Positions 43,601-52,453 are shown, counted from the first letter of the stretch. The stretch: 64,000 nt of DNA from an uncultured Clostridia bacterium (GCA_934132775.1 CAKPAA010000010.1:5341-69340); one strand, 5' to 3'. Numbers and translations are program-made. Notes: generated by a model not told the origin, from the letters alone.

Positions 43601-45440
43601 TGCTTTCATCATATCCTGCAAACATATATGACATATTTGTTACTTTTGAAGTATCAAAATTACTTACATCTAACTTTGTTAAACTACTACAATCGGAAAA
43701 CATATAATGCATATCTGTTACTTTAGATGTGTTAAAATTACTAACATTTAAATCAGTCAAATTAGCACACGAATTGAATATGCCATGCATTGTTCTTACA
43801 TTTGATGTATCAAAATTGCTTACATTTAATTTTGTTAAACTCCTACAATTGTAAAACATATTTGTCATATTAGTCACATTTGATGTATTGAAATTACTTA
43901 CATCTAATTTTGTTAAGCTACTACAACTGTAAAACATATTTGCCATACTAGTCACATTTGATGTATTAAAATTTTCTATGCCAACTATACTTGTTAATGA
44001 CATGCTTTTAGTAGATCCTGCAAACATATCTGACATATCTGTTACTTTTGAAGTATCAAAATTGCTTACATCAATAGTTTCTATACTATTAGTATCATAG
44101 AACATGCGACCCATATCTGTTACATTTGATGTATTAAATCCACTTACATCTAACTTTGTTAAACTCGTACAATAGGAAAACATACAATCCATATCTGTTA
44201 CTTTAGATGTGTTAAAATTACTAACATTTAAATCAGTTAGACTTTCACAATCACAAAACATATAACTCATATCTGTTACTTTAGATGTATTAAAATTACT
44301 AACATTTAAATCAGTTAGACTTTCACAATAATAAAACATATCTTTCATTGTTGTTACATTTGACGTATTGAAATTACTTACATCTAATTTTGTTAAACTC
44401 CTACAATTGTTAAACATATATGTCATATTAGTCACATTTGACGTATTGAAATTACTTACATCTAATTTTGTTAAACTCCTACAATCGCTAAACATACTTC
44501 TCATACTAGTCACATTTGATGTATTAAATTTACTCACGTTTATTTCAGTCAAATTAGCACGCGACTCGAACATGCCTTCCATTCTTGTTACATTTGAGGT
44601 ATTAAAATTTTCTAATCCAACTATACTTGTTAATGACGTGCCTTCAAAAAATCTCGCAAACATATACGACATATCTGTTACTTTTGAAGTATCAAAATTG
44701 CTTACATCAATAGTTTTTATATTCTTAGTATTATAGAACATGTTATTCATTCTTGTCACATTTGATGTACTTAATAATTCAAGGCCATTAATCTCTGTTA
44801 AGTTAGCATAATCTGCAAAGAATGAATCGGCATTTGATGGTAAATATATCTTGTTCTCTCCTTTAGTACCTATATATAAATCATATCTGCCACTAACTGT
44901 CGATGAAGGCACTACAAAAGCTAATATTTCTTTGCTTCCTTCTTTATTTGAAACATCCCATGTTGCTTCCGTTCCATTCGGAGCATCAATCCCTCTTTTA
45001 AAAGTTATTGTACTTATTTTATTTGCTGTATATTTTGTCATATTACTTCTAAGCGCTCCTAAAGCGTAATGAGTTGTTACTCCATTTACACTACTTCCTG
45101 ATTCACGTGGCATTATATACGTATTAGTAATTATTAATTCCGCCCCAAACGTCGTCCTTATCTCAGTCTCTATATTTTCAGGTTCAGCCTCATCTAATTC
45201 TTGTGAAGTATATAATTCACTTGCACGTGCACTTTTAGGCGCATTTGTAGCAAGCTCTCCTTCTTCATAAGTTTTATCGTTTTCTATATTAACTTCGGTG
45301 TCTGCAACGTTTTGCTTTTGTTGCTCTGACCTATCAAATTCGCCATATTTATTTTGTTGCATTACATTTGAAATGCCAAAGCTGAATACTAATGTTGTAA
45401 GCACGCTTAAAATAATAACTAATTTTCTTTGAAGTTTCAT
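40614..45440 (-). CDS. BspA-like leucine-rich-repeat (DUF285) surface protein
   Basis: 1608 residues; ATG at 45440 behind AAAGGGGAAAG. Signal peptide (about 1-24), a linker, then about 19 repeats of 23-30 residues (about 225-690) of the form LTKLDVSNFNTSNVTNMTYM, the DUF285/BspA type. After the repeats come MBG-like domains (for example VYTGVEIEPQITVTNNGAAI and VLVYDGNEKRPGVFIYDNYT) and Ig-like domains to the C-terminus. No LPXTG motif or SLH domain is present, so the mode of surface attachment is unclear. BspA-like proteins mediate adhesion to host proteins or cells. Alone, with its own promoter and terminator. Confidence 0.93.
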   Translation of the reverse strand: MKLQRKLVIILSVLTTLVFSFGISNVMQQNKYGEFDRSEQQKQNVADTEVNIENDKTYEEGELATNAPKSARASELYTSQELDEAEPENIETEIRTTFGAELIITNTYIMPRESGSSVNGVTTHYALGALRSNMTKYTANKISTITFKRGIDAPNGTEATWDVSNKEGSKEILAFVVPSSTVSGRYDLYIGTKGENKIYLPSNADSFFADYANLTEINGLELLSTSNVTRMNNMFYNTKNIKTIDVSNFDTSKVTDMSYMFARFFEGTSLTSIVGLENFNTSNVTRMEGMFESRANLTEINVSKFNTSNVTSMRSMFSDCRSLTKLDVSNFNTSNVTNMTYMFNNCRSLTKLDVSNFNTSNVTTMKDMFYYCESLTDLNVSNFNTSKVTDMSYMFCDCESLTDLNVSNFNTSKVTDMDCMFSYCTSLTKLDVSGFNTSNVTDMGRMFYDTNSIETIDVSNFDTSKVTDMSDMFAGSTKSMSLTSIVGIENFNTSNVTSMANMFYSCSSLTKLDVSNFNTSNVTNMTNMFYNCRSLTKLNVSNFDTSNVRTMHGIFNSCANLTDLNVSNFNTSKVTDMHYMFSDCSSLTKLDVSNFDTSKVTNMSYMFAGYDESMSSTSIVGLENFNTSNVTNMSYMFSKCKSLTDLNVSNFNTSKVTNMDRMFYNCSSLTTLDVSNFVTSNVTTMYDMFYSCANLTEINISNFDTSKVTDMSYMFCDCSSLKAIILNNKIVSSDQAMKLLNDGSNNTYLNTLSNAILYVPDPESEKLYEQAENYSTIFADSRDENGDLYRIRPMLELAGDNPVEIVPGSTYDETKDAGVTVFGFGSRDRTEYTKYGYTLSVSGLPVDTSVVGKNEVKYVLNYTKPGTTTTTKVDEIIRTINIESADISNMEITLAKDSYVYTGVEIEPQITVTNNGAAIEEGVDYVVDYTDNIDVGTATVTIIGIGNYVGIITKNFEITPAEITGYVTISGDPTYGGQLHIDFSNVVPASAELTFEWFYNLANSTEGGTRLNDNYGVPESNDILTIDRDLVGKYIYTQVTVTADNYNTKVLTAIVGPVKARNINELDAVLGQEVLVYDGNEKRPGVFIYDNYTGKELVFNTDYTLVYKDNVEVGTATVIITGDGDYKGERSLTFLIVALPTVKVENITPEWRANDTILQITIVDSGAGIHKVTFTGGTHSGDDITLTNNVATVTVDENGYYYFEVYDIYNNVVTGEALVNNIDKNAPIIENVAYDSDTFTTKVIVTVRANDMESGVYAYSISSSQSTPTTWKKLDLSENLVSFDAEITTNGTWYLFVRDLVGNVTMYDKAITIKNIDNAVPVIKLFDIAEDYTFTAEVFIQVKAEDDTGVKEILLSNQLLTTSQAESSAGWIPFTETILYTLPNKDGEHTVYAWVRDSVGKISEMASDSTMLLQKYVGNNGINSTSFKFLVKDENYDFANKLTGANIKIAVKDDNGDVTYSTDYGMNITSITLPTVYGPQQEGTQIMSGEYYTITVDNLRGKGTVCLIFDDSAIVDMAGNRLESTEIKTDVMVELNAPTISLGATEIQVSDAENNLVQVIKINDKTVLLTGGKITYAKLESDYGITLKTGDRIEAYDKCGNTSAVEVQ
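43270..44790 (-). repeat. LRR repeat array of the BspA-like gene
   Basis: About 19 degenerate repeats of 69-90 bases. A longer unit recurs three times, with a variable 'FAG..S' insert followed by TSIVG(L/I)ENFNTSNVT (protein repeats 2-3, 10-11 and 15-16), showing that blocks as well as single repeats were duplicated. Confidence 0.85.
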
Positions 45441-45572
45441 AATAGACTTTCCCCTTTCATCTTCTGCACATTAAAATATTTTTAGCTTTTCGTTTTTGTC
45501 ATTTTGTTTTTAATTTGTTTCACATTTGACTTAAACTTTTAGCTTTAATTTCTTTAATTCACATCTAAGCAA

Positions 45573-45601
45573 ATTATAACTAGTTAAATTCACTTTGTAA
45601 A
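45573..45601 (-). promoter_or_regulatory. Promoter of BspA-like gene
   Basis: -35 TTTACA (45596-45601), 17-base spacer, -10 TATAAT (45573-45578) on the minus strand. The leader is long (over 130 bases). Confidence 0.6.
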
Positions 45602-45623
45602 CACACGTATACGCGCGCATATA
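45601..45623. repeat. Alternating purine-pyrimidine tract (Z-DNA-like)
   Basis: 23 bases alternate strictly between purine and pyrimidine, with GCGCGC-containing core, in very AT-rich surroundings. It abuts the -35 box of the BspA-like gene. Confidence 0.75.
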
Positions 45624-45950
45624 GAAATAAGTAGGGTTTGAAAGATTTACCAACGACAAAGGCACTTACGGAAATACTTTTTAGCTTGTTAATAAAATGG
45701 TTATTTTTTACCTTATATTAAATTTCCGTTACAGTTTTATTACAAACTTGTTACATTGTTTGTAATTTTTTGCAATATTTTCTCAAAATTATGTATCCGT
45801 AGGATGTGCGTTTGCTTTTTATACGTACAATTTATACAATAATTGGAATTTTAATAAGAAATATTGGAAATATAATAATTATTATTTAGTCTTATATAAA
45901 ACGCTAATTTATATATGTTATAGATATTCTTTTGACCATTTGCCTTTAAA

Positions 45951-46009
45951 CAGAAAAAAGTCTATGTATATTACATTGAATTTTCATTCACGAATATACA
46001 TAGACTCTT
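45951..46009 (-). terminator. Terminator of the acpS-metG-tatD-trpS operon
   Basis: Perfect 14-bp stem AGTCTATGTATATT with its complement (45959-45972 and 45993-46006), 20-base loop, then TTTTTTCTG on the minus strand. Confidence 0.85.
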
Positions 46010-46069
46010 ATTTAAAATTTGATTATATTTAAATATCAAAGTTTTAGTAAAATATGCTTCTACATTTAT

Positions 46070-47056
46070 TTATCTTCTTAATCCTATTTTTTGTTTCATT
46101 AACTCGTATTTTTTCTTTGCTATTTCTCTTGATTTTTCTTTCCCTGCATCTAAGATTTTGTCTAATTCTTCACTATTTATTAGCTCATTATATCTTGCTT
46201 GGATTTTTTCAAATGTTTCTGCAACTAAGTCTCCAACAGCTTTTTTGAATGCTCCATAATTTGCATCTGCGAATTTTTGAACAATTTCTTCTTTGCTTTC
46301 ATTTGACAAGCTCATATAAATGTTTATTAAGTTTGTTATTCCTGGTTGATTTTCAGGATCATAATTTACTTTTCCTATTGAGTCTGTCACTGCTGAATTT
46401 ATTTTCTTTCTTATTGTGTTTGCATCATCTAATATTCTTATTACACCTTTTTGGCTTTCTGATGATTTGCTCATTTTCTTTGTTGGATCTTGTAAATCGT
46501 ATATTTTTGTGCCCTCAGCTCTTATAAGTGGCTCAGGTATTACAAATGTTTCTCCATATTTTTTATTGAACCTTGTTGCTATATCTCTTGCTATTTCTAC
46601 GTGTTGTTTTTGGTCTATTCCAACTGGCACATAGTTTGTGTCGTATGCCAATATATCCGCAGCCATTAGCACTGGATATGTGAATAACCCTGCTGAGAAG
46701 TTTATATTTTTAGCACTTTTGTCTTTGAATTGTGTCATTCTTCCAAGTTCACCAAAGTATGTATTACATTCTAACATCCAAGATATATTTGCGTGATATT
46801 CATTATCTGATTGCAAAAATATCAAGTTTTTCTCTGGATCAACTCCACAAGCGATGTATAATGCAACTAATTCTCTTATATTTCTTGCCAAAGTATCGCT
46901 ATCTATTGGCATTGTTATTGCATGCATATCTGCTATAAATATTATTGAATTATATTTTTCTTGGTATTCAACCATTTGCCTTATTGCTCCAATATAATTG
47001 CCCAATGTTATTACTCCCGTAGGTTGAAGCCCCGTTAGCATTGTCTTTTTTTCCAT
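46070..47056 (-). CDS. trpS: Tryptophanyl-tRNA synthetase
   Basis: 328 residues, the usual bacterial TrpRS length. The class I signatures are visible: the HIGH-like GLQPTGVITLGNYIG at residues 7-21 and KMSKS in DPTKKMSKSSESQ (about 195). Start ATG behind AAGAGGAAATAG, one base after the tatD stop. Last gene of the operon. It charges tRNA-Trp; the use of TGA as stop and TGG for Trp here is consistent with the standard code. Confidence 0.97.
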   Translation of the reverse strand: MEKKTMLTGLQPTGVITLGNYIGAIRQMVEYQEKYNSIIFIADMHAITMPIDSDTLARNIRELVALYIACGVDPEKNLIFLQSDNEYHANISWMLECNTYFGELGRMTQFKDKSAKNINFSAGLFTYPVLMAADILAYDTNYVPVGIDQKQHVEIARDIATRFNKKYGETFVIPEPLIRAEGTKIYDLQDPTKKMSKSSESQKGVIRILDDANTIRKKINSAVTDSIGKVNYDPENQPGITNLINIYMSLSNESKEEIVQKFADANYGAFKKAVGDLVAETFEKIQARYNELINSEELDKILDAGKEKSREIAKKKYELMKQKIGLRR

Positions 47057-47057
47057 A

Positions 47058-47861
47058 CTATTTCCTCTTTTCTATTCTATAAAATCTTTTTGCATTTTCT
47101 GTTGTTATTTCAGCTATTTTTTCAAGTGAACATTCTCTTAAATCTGCTATTTTTTGAGCTGTGTGCACAACATATGCCGACTCATTTCTCTTTCCTCTAT
47201 TTGGTTCGGGCGCCAAATATGGTGCGTCTGTTTCAATAAGTAATTTATCATCTGGAACCAGTTTTGCCACTTCAATTAGTGAACGTGCATTTTTAAAAGT
47301 GACCGGACCTGCAAGTGAAATGTACGCATCTAATTTTAGCATTTCTTTTAAAACTTCTACGCTTGAAGAAAAGCAATGCATAACAAATCCTGCATTTATT
47401 TTGTTTTCTTTAAGTATTTTTAACATATCCATATCCGAATCTCTGCTATGTATTGCCACAGGCAAATCTAGCTCATTTGCTATTTTTATTTGTTTTACAA
47501 ATATTTCTTGTTGTTTTTCTTTATCACCGCCATAATGATAATCTAATCCAATTTCGCCTATTGCAACAACTTTGCTATTTACCGCAAGTTCCTTTACAAA
47601 AGACACATCTCCATCTTCTTCATTTATATTTTCTGGATGTAATCCAACTGTTGCATATACGTTATCATATCTATTTGCATTTTTAATTGCTAAACTAGAC
47701 GTTTCTTTATTGTAGCCAACGTCCACCATATATTCAACACCTGCATTTTTAGCATTTTCAACTATTTTGTCTTGCTCATTGTTATATTGTTCATCAGTTA
47801 AATGTGTATGTGAATCGAAGAATATCATTATTTTATTTATACGATGTGCTAATAAAAACAC
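47058..47861 (-). CDS. tatD: TatD family metal-dependent DNase
   Basis: The GTG at 47861 is well spaced behind AAAGGGG; an ATG at 47828 gives the usual family start MIFFDSHTHL and is an alternative. TIM-barrel metal site motifs are DSHTHL, VAIGEIGLDYH, AIHSRDSD, HCFSSS and LIETDAPYLAPEP. TatD enzymes are cytoplasmic 3'-5' exonucleases implicated in DNA repair and fragment degradation. Commonly follows metG in Bacillota, as here (22 bases). Confidence 0.94.
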   Translation of the reverse strand: MFLLAHRINKIMIFFDSHTHLTDEQYNNEQDKIVENAKNAGVEYMVDVGYNKETSSLAIKNANRYDNVYATVGLHPENINEEDGDVSFVKELAVNSKVVAIGEIGLDYHYGGDKEKQQEIFVKQIKIANELDLPVAIHSRDSDMDMLKILKENKINAGFVMHCFSSSVEVLKEMLKLDAYISLAGPVTFKNARSLIEVAKLVPDDKLLIETDAPYLAPEPNRGKRNESAYVVHTAQKIADLRECSLEKIAEITTENAKRFYRIEKRK

Positions 47862-47882
47862 ATCGCACGCCCCTTTCTATCT

Positions 47883-49874
47883 CTATTTTATCTCTGCACC
47901 TGCTTCTATATCTCCATCAACAGTTAGCACTTTAACTATATCATCTTCACCCGCTGCAAGCACCATTCCCTGAGATTCTACACCTCTTAATTTAGCTGGT
48001 TTTAAATTTGCAACTATTACAACATTTTTGTTTACTAATTCTTCTGGTGCATAATATTTTTGAAGACCAGCTACTATTTGTCTTTCTTCACTTCCTAGTG
48101 ACACTTGTAGTTTCAATAATTTATCTGAGCCTTCTAATTTTTCAGCTTTTATTACTTTTGCTACTTTCAATTGTATTTTGTCTAGATAATCTATTGTGAT
48201 TTGCTCTACTTTTTTGTTTTCACTTTCTTTTGGTTTTGCAATTTCTTTTGCTACTTCTTTTTTAGCATATAATTTATCAAACTCATCTATAACAGTTTTT
48301 TCATCTAGTCTTGTAAATAGCACTTCAACATTATCTAGTTTTATTCCTGAATTTATCTCAACAAGGTGCCACTCTGCTTTTTCCATTCCAAATATTTTTC
48401 TTATTTTTGCTGATGAAGCAGGCATAAATGGTTCCATAATATTAGATATATTAGCTATTAAAGTTGCACACGTAAAAATTGTGTTATTAAAAGCTTCTAT
48501 ATCTTCTTTAAATTGAATCCAAGGCTTTTCATCATCATAAAATTTATTTGCATCATCAATTAGCTTTATAGCCTTATCAGTTGCTTCTTTAAAGTTTAGA
48601 CTTTCAATATCTTCGCCAATTTCTTGGTACGCTTTTTCAATTAAAGATTTCATTTCTTCATTCAATTTACCAGCTGGTATTTCAGAAATTCCTTTAAATT
48701 TTAAAGTTCTATTAACAAAATTTCCATATTTGTTAGTAATTTCGTTGTTATGCGTTGTTACATATTCACTCAATGTAAAGTTTGTATCTTTCTTTTCTGG
48801 TCCATTGTTAATTAAATGAAATCTTATTGTATCTGAATTTAGCTTTTCAACCGCATCTAACGCTGATATTGCATTGCCTTTACTCTTTGAAGCTTTTTCA
48901 TTATTAAAGTTCAAATACTCTGATGATACAATAACATCCGGCACTTGGAAGTTTTCTTTCAAAGATAATAGCAATGCTGGGAATATTATGCTATGGAAAG
49001 TTATATTATCTTTTCCGTGAACCATATATATTCTATCTGCTCTCTTCCAGTAATCTTCCCAATTTAAGCCACGCTCTTCACAAACTTTCATTGCTGCTGT
49101 TACATAGCCTAAAACTGCTTCTATCCAAACATATAATTTTTTATCTTCATAACCAGGTATTGGGACGTCAACGCCCCAAGTTAAATCTCTCGTAATTGCT
49201 CTGTCTCTAAGGCCTTCGCGAAGATATTTCAAAGTTTCGTTTTGTGCATTTATACGCCACTTGTGCCTATTCTTTTCTACAACTTCTGCAATTGCATCTT
49301 GCATTTTAGAAAGTGCAATATACAAGTTTTTGTTGTCTTTTTGAACAACTTTTGTGCCACATTCTCTGCAAGTTGCATTTAACAAGTCTTCATCTGTTGG
49401 AGTATATCCACAATCACAACAGTCTCCTTTGGTTATATTTCCACAATTAGGACAAACAAGTTGCAATTCTCTATCTGCCATAAATTTATTGCAATGCTCA
49501 CAAAATGCTTGTGGTTCAACCTTTTCATATATTGCTCCATTATCATAAACTTTTTTAATTATTTCTTGAACCTTTTCTTTGTGATAAGGTGTTTCTGTTG
49601 AAGTATATTTATCATATGAAAAATTCAAGCCTTCAAATGATTTTACAAACAATTCGTGGTATTTATTTGATATCTCCGCAGGACTTATTCCCTCTAACTT
49701 TGCACGTTCTGTTATTGGTGTACCGTGACAGTCTGAACCTGAAACATAAAGCACTTCATCGCCCTTTGCCCTATGATATCTAGCTAGCAAGTCTCCTCCA
49801 ATAAGACCTGCCACGTGTCCTAAATGTAATTTATAATTGGCATATGGCCAAGCTCCTCCTATTAAAACTCTCAT
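47883..49874 (-). CDS. metG: Methionyl-tRNA synthetase
   Basis: 663 residues; ATG behind GAGGAGATATAA. HIGH-type motif KLHLGHV at the N-terminus, four-cysteine zinc region with CEHCNKF, CPNCGN, CCDCGYT and CRECGTK (residues 125-180), KMSKS-type motif KASKSKGNAI (about 330), anticodon-binding helices and a C-terminal tRNA-binding EMAP/Trbp111-like domain (about 560-663). It charges both initiator and elongator tRNA-Met, one of which is at 21140. Second gene of the operon. Confidence 0.97.
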   Translation of the reverse strand: MRVLIGGAWPYANYKLHLGHVAGLIGGDLLARYHRAKGDEVLYVSGSDCHGTPITERAKLEGISPAEISNKYHELFVKSFEGLNFSYDKYTSTETPYHKEKVQEIIKKVYDNGAIYEKVEPQAFCEHCNKFMADRELQLVCPNCGNITKGDCCDCGYTPTDEDLLNATCRECGTKVVQKDNKNLYIALSKMQDAIAEVVEKNRHKWRINAQNETLKYLREGLRDRAITRDLTWGVDVPIPGYEDKKLYVWIEAVLGYVTAAMKVCEERGLNWEDYWKRADRIYMVHGKDNITFHSIIFPALLLSLKENFQVPDVIVSSEYLNFNNEKASKSKGNAISALDAVEKLNSDTIRFHLINNGPEKKDTNFTLSEYVTTHNNEITNKYGNFVNRTLKFKGISEIPAGKLNEEMKSLIEKAYQEIGEDIESLNFKEATDKAIKLIDDANKFYDDEKPWIQFKEDIEAFNNTIFTCATLIANISNIMEPFMPASSAKIRKIFGMEKAEWHLVEINSGIKLDNVEVLFTRLDEKTVIDEFDKLYAKKEVAKEIAKPKESENKKVEQITIDYLDKIQLKVAKVIKAEKLEGSDKLLKLQVSLGSEERQIVAGLQKYYAPEELVNKNVVIVANLKPAKLRGVESQGMVLAAGEDDIVKVLTVDGDIEAGAEIK

Positions 49875-49892
49875 TTATATCTCCTCTTTCAT

Positions 49893-50279
49893 TTATTTTT
49901 TTATAACAACCGTTGCTATGGCATAAGAATCATCGTGAGACAAACTAATGTCAATATCTTCGTCTTTTATTTCTCGTTTATCTGCCTCTTCTTTTAATCT
50001 ACCACTTAATTTAGCAACAGGCTTTCCGTTTTTCTTTCTTACAACTTCCATATCGTGCCACGATACATAGTCTGCATTTTCTGGCGCCAAAGCTTTATAC
50101 ATAGCCTCTTTCGCAGCGAATCTCGCAGCATAGCTTTGAAACTTCGACATTCGTCTCGACTCACAATACTCAATTTCTTCATCTGTATATATTCTTTTGG
50201 TAAATGTGTCGCCCAACTCTGTTATAGAATTTTTAATTCTTGTAACACTTATAATATCTGTTCCGCAAAACACTGACAT
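49893..50279 (-). CDS. acpS: Holo-[acyl-carrier-protein] synthase
   Basis: I start at the ATG at 50279 behind AAGGAGG; an upstream GTG lies inside the site. 128 residues, usual AcpS length. Motifs: GTDIISVTRI (metal-binding Asp), AARFAAKEAMYKAL and LSHDDSYAIATVVI. It transfers 4'-phosphopantetheine from CoA to ACP (acpP, 29800). First gene of the acpS-metG-tatD-trpS operon, promoter at 50310-50338. Confidence 0.95.
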   Translation of the reverse strand: MSVFCGTDIISVTRIKNSITELGDTFTKRIYTDEEIEYCESRRMSKFQSYAARFAAKEAMYKALAPENADYVSWHDMEVVRKKNGKPVAKLSGRLKEEADKREIKDEDIDISLSHDDSYAIATVVIKK

Positions 50280-50309
50280 ATCTGACACGCCTCCTTACAA
50301 TCGGTTAGA

Positions 50310-50338
50310 ATTATATCATTTTTTTGTGTGGTTGTCCA
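50310..50338 (-). promoter_or_regulatory. Promoter of acpS operon
   Basis: -35 TGGACA (50333-50338), 17-base spacer, extended -10 TGATATAAT (TATAAT at 50310-50315) on the minus strand. Confidence 0.65.
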
Positions 50339-50430
50339 TATATGAGGGTTTTATTTTTGAAAAGAAAATGCCAATAAATAAAGATGTTTGTCTTATATAG
50401 AGAATTTACTTTCAGAAACAGAAATTACTT

Positions 50431-51282
50431 TTATAAATTACTATATTTTGTGTTTTCACCCGTAGCTACAAATGGTACTGCGCCATATCTTCCATTCAAA
50501 TATCCTTTTTGTATATTTTCACTCTTTCTAACAGAAAAGTAGTCTAGTGGGTATAGTTCCGTAGTTCCTTTCTTAGCATCTTTTTCTGCAAACCAGATTT
50601 GATCTCTTCTAAATATTTCTAAGGACAATAAATTTGTGTTGTGTGTATTGAATATTAACTGGGCATTTCCTTTGTTTATATCTGGGTTATGAAAAAATTT
50701 TATAATCATTTCTACTAAACTCGGATGTAGACTTCTTTCAATTTCGTCTATCACCAATATTTTTCCATTTTCAAACACATTTTTTAAGATAGGAGCTATT
50801 GAAAATAATATTTGTGTTCCTGATGACTCATTCATAAAATTCAATTCATAAACCTTAGGATTATCTTTCATATTTTTTACTTCGTGCATCATTTTTATTT
50901 TTACATTTTTTTGTTTCTGTGACACTGCTACATTTTTCAATAACATCAATATATTACTATCTATATCTACTTCTTCTACCTCTATACTAAAATCTTTAAT
51001 TACTATATCTGCTTCTTCTAATAATTTTAATGTGAAATTTTTTAATTCCTCATTTTCATCCTTACTAAAAGCTTCGATTGCAAAATCACTTAATGATATT
51101 CCAACCATATAAGTATCAATATACTTTTCAAACCACAAATATGGTTCTCTCGTTTTATCATAATTCCAAGTTGTTGCAGTAGCTAAAAATAATTTATTAT
51201 CTGTATTTTGTGCTTTTATTGCGTTTAATTTGCTTTCATCACTTTGTAAAAATCTATAATCATTACAATTCTTAAAATGAAG
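50431..51282 (-). pseudogene. COG1106-like AAA ATPase, 5'-truncated
   Basis: The reading frame is open from a stop at 51283-51285 to the stop at 50431 (about 283 codons) with no good start; the first ATG-type start with usable length is at 51138. It retains the C-terminal half of an AAA_15/AAA_21 ATPase: the Walker B and following region ILVIDEIERSLHPSLVEMII, then the switch region LIFNTHNTNLLSLE. The Walker A half, normally about 130 residues earlier, is absent, so it cannot bind ATP normally. Such ATPases usually pair with a RloB-like gene as defence modules; none is found downstream. Most likely a decayed remnant. Confidence 0.72.
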
Positions 51283-51621
51283 TTACATTTTTTCCTTTTC
51301 TAAACAAGTAATTTATTTTAACTTATACAGCACCTTAGCTTTGCTATACTCAAAAATAAGTTATTCACATTTTTGAAAATATTTATTTAGTTATTTTGCA
51401 AAAATAGGATTCGAATCAAACAAATGATTCAAATCCTATTTTTGTTAGAGACTTTTTTACAGCCCCATTTTGGAACCGCTGATGTAGATATTTACAACAT
51501 GTATTCTTTAATGACTAATATAAAAACCAGTCAAAACATACGTATCTAATAACAAACTTTGTATAAATCCATCTCATTCTGTAAATTTAAGATAATGTTA
51601 AAAAATAAACATTTTTCTTTT
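51283..51621. other. Intergenic region upstream of the ATPase remnant
   Basis: No gene and no recognisable N-terminal half of the ATPase. Holds a strong hairpin at 51400-51443. Otherwise nothing recognised. Confidence 0.5.
51400..51445. terminator. Bidirectional terminator after transglutaminase-like gene
   Basis: AAAAATAGGATT and its complement form the stem (51400-51411 and 51432-51443), with T-runs on both strands. About 180 bases past the stop at 51622. Confidence 0.7.
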
Positions 51622-52392
51622 CTAAATTTCATTTGAAATTTCATCATTTTCAATCCCATATTGTCTTTTACCATTATCTACACCTTCTGTTCCAGGTGTA
51701 ATTAATTCTGGCTCAATTTTTTTGCCATGAATAAATTTATTATAATCTTCATCTGATACTAAATATATACCACAATAAAGCATTCCATCCTTATCTGTTA
51801 CTAAGTATGAAGTATCAAAAAATAGCGTTTTTTTCTGTTTTTCATCTCTTAATATATTAAAGGCATGTAATTCATCATTAACTTTTGATAAAGCAATGGA
51901 TGGTTCATAATTCCCCAAGTTTCCATTTCCGTATAAAACCGTTAATAAGTTATGAACAGCTGCAGATTTTTCACTACATTTAGCTGAACCTTTTCCCTGA
52001 AATGCTGAAAGTATTCCAATTTTATTAATTATCATTCCATCTGAATCTCTTTCAATATTATTATATGCTGAATCTCTTTCAGCGAGCCTTTTATTACCAA
52101 AATATGACAATGTAGCTATATATACTGCCCATAACGTGGGGCCTAGATTTTGCATTGCTATTTGGTGTTTTTCCACAATATCTTGAAAAATGCAAATAAA
52201 ATTATGCATGCCCTCAACATCTGTTTGAAACCTAAAAGGAAGTGCTGGATTTTGCCTAATCTTATCTTCTGGCGTAAGTATTTGATTATAAATGGTTGGT
52301 TTTTTTTGATTAACTTCCAGCACAAGCTCAACAGGTTCTTTTGATTCTTGTATCATTTTATCATATATTTTAATAAAAATGTCTCTGTCCAT
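51622..52392 (-). CDS. Transglutaminase-like (papain-fold) hypothetical protein
   Basis: Start at the ATG at 52392 behind AAAGGTG; 256 residues. A possible Cys-His-Asp triad in the order of the transglutaminase fold is visible: Cys in GSAKCSEKSAAVHNLL (about 150), His in DELHAFNILRD (about 190) and Asp in TLFFDTSYLV (about 205). Spacing fits bacterial transglutaminase-like domains. No signal peptide or TM segment, so it is probably cytoplasmic, with mostly acidic ends. It could be a protease, a deamidase or a secreted T4SS effector; none is established. Own promoter and terminator. Confidence 0.6.
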   Translation of the reverse strand: MDRDIFIKIYDKMIQESKEPVELVLEVNQKKPTIYNQILTPEDKIRQNPALPFRFQTDVEGMHNFICIFQDIVEKHQIAMQNLGPTLWAVYIATLSYFGNKRLAERDSAYNNIERDSDGMIINKIGILSAFQGKGSAKCSEKSAAVHNLLTVLYGNGNLGNYEPSIALSKVNDELHAFNILRDEKQKKTLFFDTSYLVTDKDGMLYCGIYLVSDEDYNKFIHGKKIEPELITPGTEGVDNGKRQYGIENDEISNEI

Positions 52393-52424
52393 AATTTGTT
52401 CACCTTTTATCCTTTCACATTTTA

Positions 52425-52453
52425 ATTGTAGCACTCAAAATATAGTTAGTCAA
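52425..52453 (-). promoter_or_regulatory. Promoter of transglutaminase-like gene
   Basis: -35 TTGACT (52448-52453), 17-base spacer, -10 TACAAT (52425-52430) on the minus strand, 32 bases before the start. Confidence 0.6.

Larger units (their letters stand above)
45441..46069. other. Long intergenic region upstream of BspA-like gene
   Basis: 629 bases without a gene. It holds the BspA-gene promoter (45573-45601), a 23-base alternating purine-pyrimidine tract (45601-45623), an AT-rich hairpin with a plus-strand T-run (45741-45772), and the trpS terminator (45951-46009). No riboswitch consensus was recognised. Confidence 0.6.

Noticed and set aside
43270..44790. Regular short repeats that could suggest a CRISPR array
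   Set aside because: The repeats are in a coding frame, encode LRR units of varying length, and there is no constant repeat with unique spacers, nor cas genes.
45741..45772. Plus-strand hairpin with T-run as the end of a small RNA
   Set aside because: Stem is short and AT-only apart from two pairs, and no plus-strand promoter was convincing upstream.
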